Shown one piece after another: positions 36,277-44,727 of a stretch of DNA of 64,000 nt. Location of the stretch: assembly GCF_001954275.1 (NCBI RefSeq), contig NZ_MBEU01000002.1, forward strand, positions 149,710 through 213,709. The letters run 5' to 3'. The stretch's first letter is position 1; each line of letters opens with the position of its first letter. The position numbers and the translations under genes are program-made. The notes beneath the pieces are model-generated. The model had not been told where the DNA came from, ran no database searches, and was given only the letters and a program-made list of their open reading frames with translations. The stretch is from Mycobacterium sp. IS-836. Lineage in GTDB: Bacteria; Actinomycetota; Actinomycetes; Mycobacteriales; Mycobacteriaceae.

Positions 36277-37797
36277 TTAGTGGATGGGCGGAATCAGATG
36301 CAGCAGATCCCCGGTGGCGCCGCTGAGTAGCGACAGCCCGGTCACGCTCGGCTGGCCCAGGAAGAAGTTCAGGTTCGGATCTATCGACGGAACGTAGGGA
36401 TAGATGGTCGGGGTTGCCGACTGCGGCAGCAGCCCGAGATCGACCAGCGCGGACTGGGGTCCCTGCACGGCGCCGAGGGCGAGGTCGGGCCCGGTCGTGA
36501 ACGGGTTGACGACCTCGAATAGGCCGGCCGGGGTGGGAATGTTCGCGTAGTTGAGGCCGGGCCCGTACGAGCCGTAGCCAAGGTCAACGAGCACCCGCAG
36601 GTCGGGCTGGACGAGGTCGGCGAGCGGATTGCCGAGGAACGGGATATCGCGGATCGGCTGCAGCAGCGGCAGGTTCTGCGTCAGCAACTCGTAGTACTGG
36701 GTGGCGCCCGTGTAGCCGGGGGAAGTCGGCAGGGCCACGGCGTTGGCGACCTGCGCGGCGGAAAGCGTGGGATAGGTGCTGTGCAGGGTGAAGTAGCCCG
36801 CGACGGCGTTGGCGTCCGACACGAGGTTGAGGGGGTATTGCGGGGCGTTGGCGATGCCGTCGTATTGGATCGTGTACATGCTGGTCAGGTACGGCGAGAG
36901 CGGCGGCGTCGCACCGTTGAACGGCACATCCAGGAACGGGAGGTAGAAGCCGGGGAAGCGCGACAGGATGCCGCCGTCGGGGGTGTTCGGATTGGCCAGC
37001 AGCATGAAGGACAGCTGGTCTTGATAGGGCGAGCCCGCCGCCATCAGGGCGTTGATTTCGTTGTTGGCGACGGCGGCGCTTTGCGAGTACCCGACGACGA
37101 CGGCGCTGTTGCCCTGCGTGAGCACTCCGCTGGGGCCGACGAGCGCGTCGTTCAGCAGGCCGGTGCCCTGGGCGACGGACTGGCCGTACGTCAGGTTTCC
37201 GAGATTGGGGGTGATGGGCCAGAACTGCTCGGGCGTGAAGAGGCCTTGCGGAGTGGCCCCGGCGAAGAGGGGGTTGGGCTGGATGTACGAGTTGAAGATG
37301 CTCGTCACGTACGCCGGGTTGGGTGTCGGGTTGCCGGTGCCACCCATGATCAGCGCGGTCAGTGGGTCCGCGGCGGCCGCCCTCGACATCGACGCCATCG
37401 ACGTCATCGCGCTGGCCTCACCGGACCCGCCGGTGAGCGCCGGTTGGCCGAACAGCGTCTGGATCGGCGAGGCGATCGTGTTCAGCGGGTTCGACGGCCC
37501 GAGCATCAGGGCCGAGTTGGCGGCCTCGGCTTCCAGGTAGGCGTTTCCCGAAGCGGCCAGCGCCTGGGTGAACTCGTCGTGAAACGCCGAAGCTTGCGAG
37601 ACGAGCGCCTGGTACTCCTGGCCGTACGCGCCGAAAAGCTTTGCGATGGCCATCGACACCTCGTCCTCGGCCGCCGGGATCAAACCGGTGGTCGGGCCCG
37701 CCGCGTTCGAGCTGGCGGTGCTGATCGCCGAACCGATGTTCCCGACATCGTTGGCCGCGGCCGCCAACATCTCGGGCGTGGTGACTACGTACGACAT
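36277..37797 (-). CDS. PE family protein with PE-PPE hydrolase domain
   Basis: A 506-residue PE protein. The PE domain (about residues 1-95) begins MSYVVTTPEMLAAAANDVG and has the YxxxE-type export signal region. A C-terminal PE-PPE (PF08237-like) serine-hydrolase domain follows, with nucleophile GYSQS near residue 240. It would be exported by a type VII system and act on lipids or esters at the surface. The length is like Rv0160c (PE4); here one gene stands where M. tuberculosis has PE3 and PE4. No Gly-rich PGRS repeats. Confidence 0.9.
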   Translation of the reverse strand: MSYVVTTPEMLAAAANDVGNIGSAISTASSNAAGPTTGLIPAAEDEVSMAIAKLFGAYGQEYQALVSQASAFHDEFTQALAASGNAYLEAEAANSALMLGPSNPLNTIASPIQTLFGQPALTGGSGEASAMTSMASMSRAAAADPLTALIMGGTGNPTPNPAYVTSIFNSYIQPNPLFAGATPQGLFTPEQFWPITPNLGNLTYGQSVAQGTGLLNDALVGPSGVLTQGNSAVVVGYSQSAAVANNEINALMAAGSPYQDQLSFMLLANPNTPDGGILSRFPGFYLPFLDVPFNGATPPLSPYLTSMYTIQYDGIANAPQYPLNLVSDANAVAGYFTLHSTYPTLSAAQVANAVALPTSPGYTGATQYYELLTQNLPLLQPIRDIPFLGNPLADLVQPDLRVLVDLGYGSYGPGLNYANIPTPAGLFEVVNPFTTGPDLALGAVQGPQSALVDLGLLPQSATPTIYPYVPSIDPNLNFFLGQPSVTGLSLLSGATGDLLHLIPPIH

Positions 37798-37926
37798 CTC
37801 CCCGCCCCCACCCCCTTTCGACTGTCAGCAAAACCGAGCATAAAGCGGTGCCTGCGCGAAGTCCCGCGTTTGGTTGAGGGCTGTACGGGCCGGCTGAGCC
37901 CCGGTGGGCGGCCCAAAAATTATGGA

Positions 37927-37947
37927 CTAGTGTCTAGAAAAGTTTTC
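37927..37947. promoter_or_regulatory. Overlapping palindromes before the DapB-like gene
   Basis: CTAG-TGT-CTAG (37927-37937) and GAAAA-G-TTTTC (37937-37947) overlap by one base. TAGTGT (37928-37933) is a possible -10 box. Likely operator/promoter of the following gene; regulator not identified. The rest of the 176-base PE/DapB-like gap shows nothing clear. Confidence 0.35.
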
Positions 37948-37973
37948 CAGTGTTCTACGAAACGGAGACTCTG

Positions 37974-39074
37974 ATGGCGATCCGCGTCGCGCACGTCGGA
38001 ACCGGAAATGTCGGAGGCCTGGCCCTGGCCGAACTCATCACCAACCCGCAGTTCGAATTGACGGGGGTGTGCGTGTCGACACCGGCGAAGGTGGGCAAGG
38101 ACGCCGGAGAACTGTGCGGCGTTGGCCTGGACGGGGGCGTCAGCACGGGCATCAAGGCCGTGGGAAGTCTCGACGAGATCCTCGCCACCAAGCCCGAATG
38201 CGTCGTCTACTGCGCCATGGGCGACACCCGGCTGCCCGACGCGATGAAGGATGTCATGCGCATCCTGGCGGAAGGGATCAACGTCGTCGGGTCGTCACCA
38301 GGGCTGCTGCAGTACCCGTGGGGCGTGATGCCGGACAAATACATCGCCCGCGTAGAAGATGCGGCGCGACAAGGGAATTCGAGTATCTTTATCAACGGCG
38401 TCGACCCGGGATTCATCAACGACCTCATTCCCTTCGCGCTCTCCGGGACGTGTCAGCGCATCGATCAGGTCCGCTGCATGGAGATCGCCGACTACGCGAG
38501 CTACGACGGCGCAGAAGTGATGCGCTACATGGGATTCGGCGGGCCGCTGGACGACGTGCCGATGCTGCTGCAACCGGGCGTGCTCACGTTCGCCTGGGGA
38601 ACCGCAATCCGTCAGCTGGCGGCCGGCCTCGGCGTAGAGATCGACGAGATTACCCAGTCAATCCAGCGTGAGCCGGCGCCGGAAGACTTCGACATCGCGG
38701 TGGGGCATATTGCCAAGGGCACGCAGGCCGCACTGCAGTTCGAGATCCGCGGCATGTCCAAGGGCCACCCGGCCATCGTCGTCGAGCACATCACGCGCTT
38801 GCGACCCGACCTGCGGCCCGATTGGCCGCAACCCGCTTCCGGCGGCGGCTCGTATCGCGTCGAGATCACCGGGGAACCGTCGTATGCCGTGGACATCGTC
38901 CCGAGCAGCCGCAAGGGCGACCACAACCACGCCGCGATCGTCGGCGCCGCGGGCCGCATCGTCAACGCCATCCCGGCGGTGATCGCCGCGCCGGCCGGCA
39001 TCCGCACCACCCTCGACCTGCCGCTGGTTACGGGCAAAGGCTTGTACGCACCAAACGCCTTGGTGGCCAACTAA
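37974..39074 (+). CDS. DapB-N-like NAD(P)-dependent dehydrogenase
   Basis: A 366-residue Rossmann enzyme of the dihydrodipicolinate-reductase-like / 2,4-diaminopentanoate dehydrogenase group. VGTGNVGGLALAEL (residues 8-21) is the dinucleotide motif. Such proteins occur in multiple copies in mycobacteria with unknown substrates. ACGGAG before ATG 37974 supports the start. An SDR gene follows 17 bases later with its own AAAGGAG site, so the two probably share a transcript. Confidence 0.85.
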   Translation: MAIRVAHVGTGNVGGLALAELITNPQFELTGVCVSTPAKVGKDAGELCGVGLDGGVSTGIKAVGSLDEILATKPECVVYCAMGDTRLPDAMKDVMRILAEGINVVGSSPGLLQYPWGVMPDKYIARVEDAARQGNSSIFINGVDPGFINDLIPFALSGTCQRIDQVRCMEIADYASYDGAEVMRYMGFGGPLDDVPMLLQPGVLTFAWGTAIRQLAAGLGVEIDEITQSIQREPAPEDFDIAVGHIAKGTQAALQFEIRGMSKGHPAIVVEHITRLRPDLRPDWPQPASGGGSYRVEITGEPSYAVDIVPSSRKGDHNHAAIVGAAGRIVNAIPAVIAAPAGIRTTLDLPLVTGKGLYAPNALVAN

Positions 39075-39091
39075 ATCGAAAGGAGACCCGG

Positions 39092-39832
39092 GTGGGACGG
39101 GTAGACGGAAAAGTTGCACTCATCAGTGGTGGCGCCGGCGGTATGGGAGCCGAAGATGCGCGCCTGCTGGTCGAGGAAGGCGCCAAGGTCGTGATCGGCG
39201 ACATCCTGGACGACCAGGGCAAGGCGCTGGCCGACGAGATCGGCGACTCCGCGCGCTACGTGCACCTCGACGTCACCCAGCCTGACCAGTGGGACGCCGC
39301 GGTCGCCACCGCGGTCGGCGAATTCGGCAAGCTCAACGTGCTGGTCAACAACGCCGGAACCGTCGCGCTCGGCCCGCTGAAGAGCTTCGATCTGGCCAAG
39401 TGGCAGAAGGTGATTGACGTCAACCTGACCGGGACGTTCCTGGGCATGCGGGTCGCGGTAGAGCCGATGATCGCGGCCGGGGGCGGCTCGATCATCAACG
39501 TGTCGTCCATCGAGGGGCTGCGCGGCGCGCCCATGGTGCACCCCTACGTCGCGTCCAAGTGGGGCGTGCGCGGGCTGGCGAAGTCGGCGGCGCTGGAGCT
39601 GGCGCCGCATAACATTCGGGTGAACTCGGTGCACCCGGGGTTCATCCGCACGCCGATGACCGCGCATCTGCCCGAGGACATGGTGACGATCCCACTGGGG
39701 CGTCCGGGCGAGGTCCGGGAAGTCGCGACGTTCGTGCTTTTCTTGGCCAGCGACGAGTCGTCGTACTCCACCGGCAGCGAGTATGTGATGGACGGCGGGC
39801 TGGTCACCGACGTGAATCACAAGGAATTTTAG
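39092..39832 (+). CDS. Short-chain dehydrogenase, 3alpha/20beta-hydroxysteroid type
   Basis: A 246-residue classical SDR, like FabG3 (Rv2002). SGGAGGMGAEDARLL is the NAD site (about residues 11-25), NAG is near 85, the catalytic Ser is in NVSSIEG and YVASK is the Tyr/Lys pair (about residues 150-154). Steroid or hydroxy-lipid oxidation is plausible but not shown. GTG 39092 follows AAAGGAG. Probably cotranscribed with the DapB-like gene. Confidence 0.88.
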   Translation: MGRVDGKVALISGGAGGMGAEDARLLVEEGAKVVIGDILDDQGKALADEIGDSARYVHLDVTQPDQWDAAVATAVGEFGKLNVLVNNAGTVALGPLKSFDLAKWQKVIDVNLTGTFLGMRVAVEPMIAAGGGSIINVSSIEGLRGAPMVHPYVASKWGVRGLAKSAALELAPHNIRVNSVHPGFIRTPMTAHLPEDMVTIPLGRPGEVREVATFVLFLASDESSYSTGSEYVMDGGLVTDVNHKEF

Positions 39833-39840
39833 GGCGGTGC

Positions 39841-39846
39841 TATAAC
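39841..39846 (+). promoter_or_regulatory. -10 box (TATAAC) of leaderless Rv0161-like gene
   Basis: TATAAC ends seven bases before ATG 39854, in a 21-base gap after the SDR stop. No ribosome site is present, so initiation on a leaderless mRNA is likely. Confidence 0.45.
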
Positions 39847-39853
39847 CGCGAGC

Positions 39854-41194
39854 ATGCTGCGCAACCTGGCGGACGCGGTCGGATCGAGCCACGTCGTCAC
39901 CGACCCCGACGTGCTGGCCGGCCGCAGCGTCGACCACACCGGGCGCTACCGGGGCCGGGCCAGCGCGCTGGTGCGGCCGGGTTCGGCCGAGCAGGTCGCC
40001 GAGGTGCTGCGAGTGTGCCGCGACGCCGGGGCGCACGTCACGGTGCAGGGCGGCCGGACCTCGCTGGTGGCCGGCACCGTTCCCGAGCACGATGACGTGT
40101 TGGTGTCCACCGAGCGGCTGTGTGCCCTCGGCGATGTCGACACGCTCGAGCGCCGCGTCGAGGTGGGCGCCGGGGCCCCGCTGGCCACAGTACAAAAAGC
40201 CGTCGCCGCAGCGGGTTTGGTGTTCGGCGTCGACCTGGCCGCCCGGGACACGGCGACCGTCGGCGGCATGGCCTCGACGAATGCCGGCGGGCTGCGCACG
40301 GTCCGTTACGGCAACATGGGCGAGCAGGTCCTCGGTTTGGAAGTGGCGCTGCCCGACGGATCGCTGCTGCGCCGCCACAGCCTGGTGCGCCGCGACAACA
40401 CCGGCTACGACCTGCCGGCGCTGTTCGTCGGCGCCGAGGGCACCCTCGGTGTCATCACCGCGCTGGATCTGCGGCTGCACCCCGCCCCGTCGCACCGCGT
40501 GACGGCCGTCTGCGGGTTCGCCGACCTCGAGGCACTCGTCGAGGCCGGCCGGACTTTTCGGGACGTCGACGGAATCGCCGCGCTGGAATTGATCGACGGC
40601 CGCGCCGCCGCCCTGACCGGCGAGCATCTCGGGGTCGGCGCGCCGGTGTCGGGTGACTGGTTGCTGTTGGTGGAGCTGGCCGCCGACCACGATCTGACCG
40701 ATCGCCTCGCCGGTCTGCTCGAGGGTGTTCGGATGTGTGGCGAGCCCGCGGTGGGCGTGGATGTGGTTGCGCAGCAACGGTTGTGGCGTGTTCGCGAATC
40801 CCTGGCCGAGGTGCTCGGTGTGTACGGGCCGCCGCTGAAGTTCGACGTGTCGCTACCCCTGTCGGCCATCGGCGGGTTCGCCCGCGAGGCGGTCGCGCTG
40901 GTCCACGCGCGCGTGCCCGACGCGCTGCCGGTGTTGTTCGGCCACATCGGCGAGGGCAACCTGCACCTCAACGTCCTGCGTTGCCCGGCCGAGCACGAGC
41001 CGGCGCTCTACGAGCCGATGATGGGTCTCATCGCGCAGTGCGGAGGCAACGTCAGCTCCGAGCACGGCGTCGGCAGCCTGAAGCGGCCGTATCTCGGGAT
41101 GTCCCGCGAGCCGGCCGACATCGCCGCGATGCGGGCGGTCAAGGCTGCCCTCGACCCGACCGGCTACCTCAATGCGGCGGTGTTGTTCGACTAG
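39854..41194 (+). CDS. FAD-linked oxidase, GlcD/D-lactate dehydrogenase type (Rv0161-like)
   Basis: A 446-residue VAO-family flavoenzyme. The N-terminal FAD_binding_4 domain has TVQGGRTSLVAGTVPE and DTATVGGMASTNAGGLRTVRYG (split across about residues 58-160). The C-terminal FAD-oxidase domain has FGHIGEGNLHLNV and SSEHGVGSLKRPYL. The family oxidises 2-hydroxyacids such as D-lactate or glycolate. Corresponds to Rv0161. Its stop overlaps the stop of the convergent TetR gene. Confidence 0.9.
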   Translation: MLRNLADAVGSSHVVTDPDVLAGRSVDHTGRYRGRASALVRPGSAEQVAEVLRVCRDAGAHVTVQGGRTSLVAGTVPEHDDVLVSTERLCALGDVDTLERRVEVGAGAPLATVQKAVAAAGLVFGVDLAARDTATVGGMASTNAGGLRTVRYGNMGEQVLGLEVALPDGSLLRRHSLVRRDNTGYDLPALFVGAEGTLGVITALDLRLHPAPSHRVTAVCGFADLEALVEAGRTFRDVDGIAALELIDGRAAALTGEHLGVGAPVSGDWLLLVELAADHDLTDRLAGLLEGVRMCGEPAVGVDVVAQQRLWRVRESLAEVLGVYGPPLKFDVSLPLSAIGGFAREAVALVHARVPDALPVLFGHIGEGNLHLNVLRCPAEHEPALYEPMMGLIAQCGGNVSSEHGVGSLKRPYLGMSREPADIAAMRAVKAALDPTGYLNAAVLFD

Positions 41195-41727
41195 GTTCCC
41201 TTGATTCCGACGGCGTGGCGCAGCTGCGCGAGGAATTGGTCGGCGTCATCGCTGGGCACGATGTAGTGGGAGATGGCGATCCGGATCACCGTCGCCGCCT
41301 TGACCGCGGCGTTGGGGCCGGGCAGGTGCCGTTGCAGCCCATCGCGCATCTGCGGGATGACGTGGGAGAACTGGGCGATGGTGTGCTCGGGTTCGACGTC
41401 GACCATGCGCACCCCGGAGTACGAATGCTGGTACTCGACGATGAACCGCAGCACGGCGTCGAGCTTGTCGACGCCCTTGAGGCCGGCGGTGGCCTTGACC
41501 AAACCGCTTTCGAAGAGCTGCCGCTCGTATTGCGAAAACGCCGACAGCAGCTCCTCTTTGGACGCGAACCAGCGGTACAGCGTGGGCCGCGAGACCCCGG
41601 CCTGGGTGGCCACTTCGGACAGGCTGAGCTTGGTCTTGCCGTTGCGGCCGAGCACCTCGGCGGTCGCCAACAGGATGCGCTGTCGCGTCGAGGTGTCGAT
41701 CTCCGCCGTTTGGACCGGATGGCTCAT
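41191..41727 (-). CDS. TetR family regulator, candidate master of the island regulon
   Basis: A 178-residue TetR regulator with HTH segment SLSEVATQAGVSRPTLYRWF (about residues 35-54). TAGGGT (41735-41740) ends seven bases before ATG 41727, so its mRNA is predicted leaderless. That promoter is part of a 29-bp element found three more times in the island, so it probably represses itself and those genes. It lies downstream of a thioesterase gene on the same strand. Upstream open frame has no similarity. Confidence 0.88.
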   Translation of the reverse strand: MSHPVQTAEIDTSTRQRILLATAEVLGRNGKTKLSLSEVATQAGVSRPTLYRWFASKEELLSAFSQYERQLFESGLVKATAGLKGVDKLDAVLRFIVEYQHSYSGVRMVDVEPEHTIAQFSHVIPQMRDGLQRHLPGPNAAVKAATVIRIAISHYIVPSDDADQFLAQLRHAVGIKGT

Positions 41728-41735
41728 AAGACAAA

Positions 41736-41764
41736 CCCTACGAAGTCGCGCAAACGTGTCACGG
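41736..41764. promoter_or_regulatory. 29-bp island element, copy D
   Basis: CCCTACGAA, eight variable bases, then AAACGTGTCACGG. It overlaps the thioesterase stop and the -10 box of the TetR gene, starting eight bases before its ATG. The most divergent of four copies (others at 43452, 43745 and 49208). Confidence 0.6.
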
Positions 41765-42589
41765 ATTTTTCGCTTCCCGCGGGGGCCGGCTGCGCACCAG
41801 CACCGACTGCTGAATCGCGCCGACCGCGCCCTGCTCGTCGAACAATGTGCCGACTGTGGTCCCGATTCCATCCGGCCCGTAGCTGGTCTCCGCGCGAATG
41901 CCGATCCAGTCACCGTCGGGGATCCGGAACACGTGCACGGCCAGATCGGTGTTCAGGAATGTCCACTTGGTGATGTCCAACTTGCTGCCGATGCCGTTGG
42001 CGCAGTCGGCCACCGCGAACAGCCGTTCCAGCGGCGTCATGGTCTCGCCCTTGACGAGGTCCACGGTCGGCTTGATCCAGGATTCGCCCGGGCCCGCGCT
42101 CAGCGGTTCGGTCAGCCACAGCCAGTCCAGGCTGTGCACGTAGTTGCGGTCCCAGTCCCGCGCCTTGAGGTTGCGGTCGCGGGCCTCGGATCGCGGTCGG
42201 GGCAACGGGGCAGCGGCGTGCGCCACGGGCCGGGTGTCCTGGTGCTGCAACCGCCATCCGCTGGCGCGGGCCACGGGCCGGAGTTCGCCGTCGGGACCGG
42301 GGGCCAGCATCTCGGCGCCGACCAGTTCGATCTGCTTGCCGCCGCGTTGCATCCGCGAGCTGACCCACAGGTCGCCCTCGGCCGGAACCCCGCCCAACAG
42401 GTCGATGACGACCCGGGACAGGCGGGTGTCGTCGCGCCGCTCGCATCGCTCCAACGCGCGCACCAGCAGCGCGGACACCGGGCCGCCGTGCTGGATCGCC
42501 GCCGACCAGGTGCCGCGCGCCAGGTCGGTCGCCCGAAACTTCTCGCCCACCGCGTCCGTCGCGATGAGCTCGTAGTACGAGTCGGTCAC
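41759..42589 (-). CDS. Acyl-CoA thioesterase-like, tandem hotdog protein
   Basis: A 276-residue TesB/4HBT_3-type double-hotdog protein. QHGGPVSALLVRALERC (about residues 33-49) is the N-terminal hotdog helix and WTFLNTDLAVHVFR with WIGIRAETSYGPDGIGTTVGTLFD the C-terminal one, including the D/N-x-x-x pattern of thioesterases. It probably hydrolyses acyl-CoA made by the island pathway. It precedes the TetR gene and follows the SMP-30 gene on the same strand. Confidence 0.82.
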   Translation of the reverse strand: MTDSYYELIATDAVGEKFRATDLARGTWSAAIQHGGPVSALLVRALERCERRDDTRLSRVVIDLLGGVPAEGDLWVSSRMQRGGKQIELVGAEMLAPGPDGELRPVARASGWRLQHQDTRPVAHAAAPLPRPRSEARDRNLKARDWDRNYVHSLDWLWLTEPLSAGPGESWIKPTVDLVKGETMTPLERLFAVADCANGIGSKLDITKWTFLNTDLAVHVFRIPDGDWIGIRAETSYGPDGIGTTVGTLFDEQGAVGAIQQSVLVRSRPPREAKNP

Positions 42590-42613
42590 TCGTCCCCCTC
42601 GTGGTCTTGCGGG

Positions 42614-43441
42614 TCAGGGCAGGCCGGCGCCGGGCGTCGCGACCGTCACGGCGTCCAGCCGCGAGAGCCGGGTGCCGACGAGGCGCTGCGGATACGCGTC
42701 GGTGCTCGACAGCAGGAACAGCGTGCGGCGCTCGGGACCGCCCAGCGCGCAGGCGATGGCGACGCGCTCACCCATGTCGATGCGGTCGGTCACGACGCCG
42801 CCTTCGCCGACCCGCTCGAACTGGTGCGCCAGGGTCATCGACGTCCACACCGCACCTTCGGCGTCGAGCGCGATGCCGTCCGGCGGGCCGTCCAGGCCGT
42901 CGGCAAAAATCCGGCGGTCGCGCAGCGCGCCCGGGTCGCCGTTGTCGCCGATGGTGAACGCCGACAGGCGTCGGCCGATCGATTCGGCGACGATCAACGT
43001 CTGTCCGTCCGGCGTGATGACCATCCCATTGGGAAAGTCGAGATCCTCGGCGACAACGGTGGCGCTGTCGTCGGGATCGAGCCGGACGATGACTCCGCCC
43101 GAGAACGCCTGTGACCCGATGTACGCGCGCCCGGCGTCGTCGATGACCATGTCACCGAGGTTGGCCGGGGCGAGGTCGGTGAGATCGGCGATGGTGGCGA
43201 CGGTCTCGCCGTCGTAGCGCAGCACCTGTCGGTCCTCGGCCGAGGCGATCAGCAGCGACCCGTCGGGCCGGAATCCCAGCCCGGACGGGGAGCGCCCGGG
43301 CAGCGGCAACGTGGTCAGCGAGCCGCCCATGGTCGACGTGTGGACGGCCTCGCCCAGCATGTCGGAGAACCACAACAGGCCCTCGAACCAGCGCGGGCCT
43401 TCGCCGAAGCAGAAGCCGTTGGCCAGCGGCTCGGGGATCAT
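42614..43441 (-). CDS. SMP-30/gluconolactonase-like lactonase
   Basis: A 275-residue six-bladed beta-propeller of the SMP-30 family. GEGPRWFEGLLWFSD (residues 13-27, metal-binding Glu), a central FPNGMVITPDGQTL with metal Asn, and DGLDGPPDGIALDAEGAVW with metal Asp are visible. The family opens lactones with Ca or Zn. A lactonase fits a pathway with a Baeyer-Villiger enzyme. Copy A of the 29-bp element begins ten bases before its ATG. Confidence 0.87.
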   Translation of the reverse strand: MIPEPLANGFCFGEGPRWFEGLLWFSDMLGEAVHTSTMGGSLTTLPLPGRSPSGLGFRPDGSLLIASAEDRQVLRYDGETVATIADLTDLAPANLGDMVIDDAGRAYIGSQAFSGGVIVRLDPDDSATVVAEDLDFPNGMVITPDGQTLIVAESIGRRLSAFTIGDNGDPGALRDRRIFADGLDGPPDGIALDAEGAVWTSMTLAHQFERVGEGGVVTDRIDMGERVAIACALGGPERRTLFLLSSTDAYPQRLVGTRLSRLDAVTVATPGAGLP

Positions 43442-43451
43442 CCGCCAATGC

Positions 43452-43480
43452 CTTTACAAAACACCGCAAAAGTGTCACGC
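43452..43480. promoter_or_regulatory. 29-bp island element, copy A
   Basis: CTTTACAAA-N8-AAAAGTGTCACGC-type element, ten bases before the SMP-30 start. On the minus strand GTGACA, a 16-base spacer and TAAAGG could serve as -35 and -10 boxes. Ends match copies B and C almost exactly. Confidence 0.65.
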
Positions 43481-43496
43481 ACCGCGGGCGCCGGTG

Positions 43497-43592
43497 TCAA
43501 TTTTCCGCCCGGGCGAGCTCCCGCGCGAGGTCGTACACGGCCTCGGCGGACCGGCTGAATGCGGTTTCCGAGGTGCTGGTGATGATGCCCAA
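43497..43592 (-). pseudogene. Truncated SRPBCC gene remnant
   Basis: A 31-codon fragment from TTG 43592 reads LGIITSTSETAFSRSAEAVY and then a short unrelated tail. It resembles the N-terminus of mycobacterial SRPBCC proteins (TSTSETxFSRPAxxVYDF), which are normally about 150 residues. The frame remains open upstream to ATG 43763 but that part is Arg-rich and unlike any protein. The rest of the SRPBCC domain is missing. The remaining sequence of the 43442-43810 gap holds elements A and B and a hairpin at 43655-43710. Confidence 0.5.
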
Positions 43593-43654
43593 TTGCGTTG
43601 CCCCCCTGCGCTTTCCGTTAGCGGGTCGAGTGGCCGTGCCGCGTCGCCGGTAGC

Positions 43655-43710
43655 CGAGTGCCCGGCTGGCCGGGCGTCGGACGCGCAGCACCCGGCCCGC
43701 CGGGCACTCG
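43655..43710. repeat. 12-bp perfect inverted repeat near the SRPBCC remnant
   Basis: CGAGTGCCCGGC (43655-43666) and its exact complement (43699-43710) are separated by 32 GC-rich bases that contain a further GCCCGGC-TG-GCCGGGC-like fold. A strong RNA or DNA hairpin; role unknown. Confidence 0.55.
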
Positions 43711-43744
43711 CGGCAGAAAGCCGCGCGCGGTCTTGTTAGCCAAG

Positions 43745-43773
43745 CTTTACAAATCCTACTCAAAGTGTCACGC
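43745..43773. promoter_or_regulatory. 29-bp island element, copy B
   Basis: CTTTACAAA, then TCCTACTC, then AAAGTGTCACGC. It lies between the SRPBCC remnant (minus) and the thioesterase gene (plus, start 43811), so it could serve either. The following bases (TGAGCCGTGAGC) also resemble those after copy C. Confidence 0.65.
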
Positions 43774-43810
43774 TGAGCCGTGAGCTGCTAGCGCGAGAGG
43801 TGGAGCGGAT

Positions 43811-44722
43811 TTGACGAAGGCTTCCGAGGAATCCGAGCAGACCGAGTGGACCGTGCAGGTCCTGCTGGATCTGTTCGACGTGCGGGCCGACGGGCAGGAC
43901 CGGTTCACCGGCGACACCACCGGCGACACCACCGGCGACATCGGGGCCGGCGGCGACGAACGGCAGGTGGTGGAGGGCACCCAGGTGCTCGCGCAGGCCA
44001 TCGTCGCGGTGGCCAAACGATTCCCGGACAAGTCGGTGCGCTCGGCGCATGCGGTGTTCTCCCGCGCGATCGCCGTCGGCCCGCCGGTCGAATTCGTCCT
44101 CGACGTCGTCGCCGAGGGCCGGTCCACGGCTACCGCGGTTGTCGCCGTGCACCAGAACGGGCGACGCTGCCTGAGCATCACGGTGTTGGCCGACGTCCCC
44201 ACCGCCGACGTCATCCGCCACCACCTGCCGCGGCCCGACGTGGCCGCGCCGGCCGACGCCAACCATGCCGAGATGCCGATGATCGGGCGCGAACTGCGCC
44301 TCGTCGACGTCGTCGACGTCAACAGCCCAGACGAGGTCGGGCCGCCCGAGCTGTATGCGTGGCTGCACTACGACCCGATCCCGGACCGCGACGACCTGGC
44401 CAAGGCCCTCGTCGCGTACTTCACCGGACACCTGGGCATCTCCACCACCATGCGCGCGCACCCGGGCATCGGTACCAGCCAGGCGCACCTGACGGTGTCC
44501 ACCGCACCGATGAGCATCTCCGTGGCGTTCCACGAGCCGGTGCGCTGGGACGGGTGGCTGCTCTACACGCACGAGAGCACCCAGGTGGGCGCGGGCATGT
44601 CGTACGTGCGCGGCACCGTGCACGCCGAGGCCGGAGAGCTGTTGTGCTCCTTCGCTCAGGAGGCGCTGATCCGGCCGCTGCGCACCAGCGACACGGCCAT
44701 CGACTCTCGCGCGCGATTCTGA
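43811..44722 (+). CDS. Acyl-CoA thioesterase II (TesB-like)
   Basis: A 303-residue double-hotdog thioesterase. The order is LLDLFDV, then a low-complexity GDTTGDTTGD insert encoded by a 12-bp tandem repeat (about 43911-43940), then VFSRAIAVGPPVEFVLDVV, and a C-terminal hotdog with LYTHESTQVGAGMSYVRG. Conserved Asp/Thr/Gln of TesB appear as D-x-x, T and Q in the second half. TTG 43811 has GGAGCGG upstream. It heads a three-gene operon with the LLM enzyme and acyl-CoA dehydrogenase. Confidence 0.83.
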   Translation: MTKASEESEQTEWTVQVLLDLFDVRADGQDRFTGDTTGDTTGDIGAGGDERQVVEGTQVLAQAIVAVAKRFPDKSVRSAHAVFSRAIAVGPPVEFVLDVVAEGRSTATAVVAVHQNGRRCLSITVLADVPTADVIRHHLPRPDVAAPADANHAEMPMIGRELRLVDVVDVNSPDEVGPPELYAWLHYDPIPDRDDLAKALVAYFTGHLGISTTMRAHPGIGTSQAHLTVSTAPMSISVAFHEPVRWDGWLLYTHESTQVGAGMSYVRGTVHAEAGELLCSFAQEALIRPLRTSDTAIDSRARF

Positions 44723-44727
44723 CTGCC

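Noticed and set aside
39071..40777. A 568-codon minus-strand open frame
   Set aside because: It lies opposite the SDR and the FAD-linked oxidase, both well conserved. Composition is typical of an antisense shadow.
43593..43763. N-terminal extension making the SRPBCC fragment an 88-residue protein from ATG 43763
   Set aside because: The extra 57 residues are Arg-rich, cover a hairpin and part of element B, and match no family. Only the last 31 codons look protein-derived.
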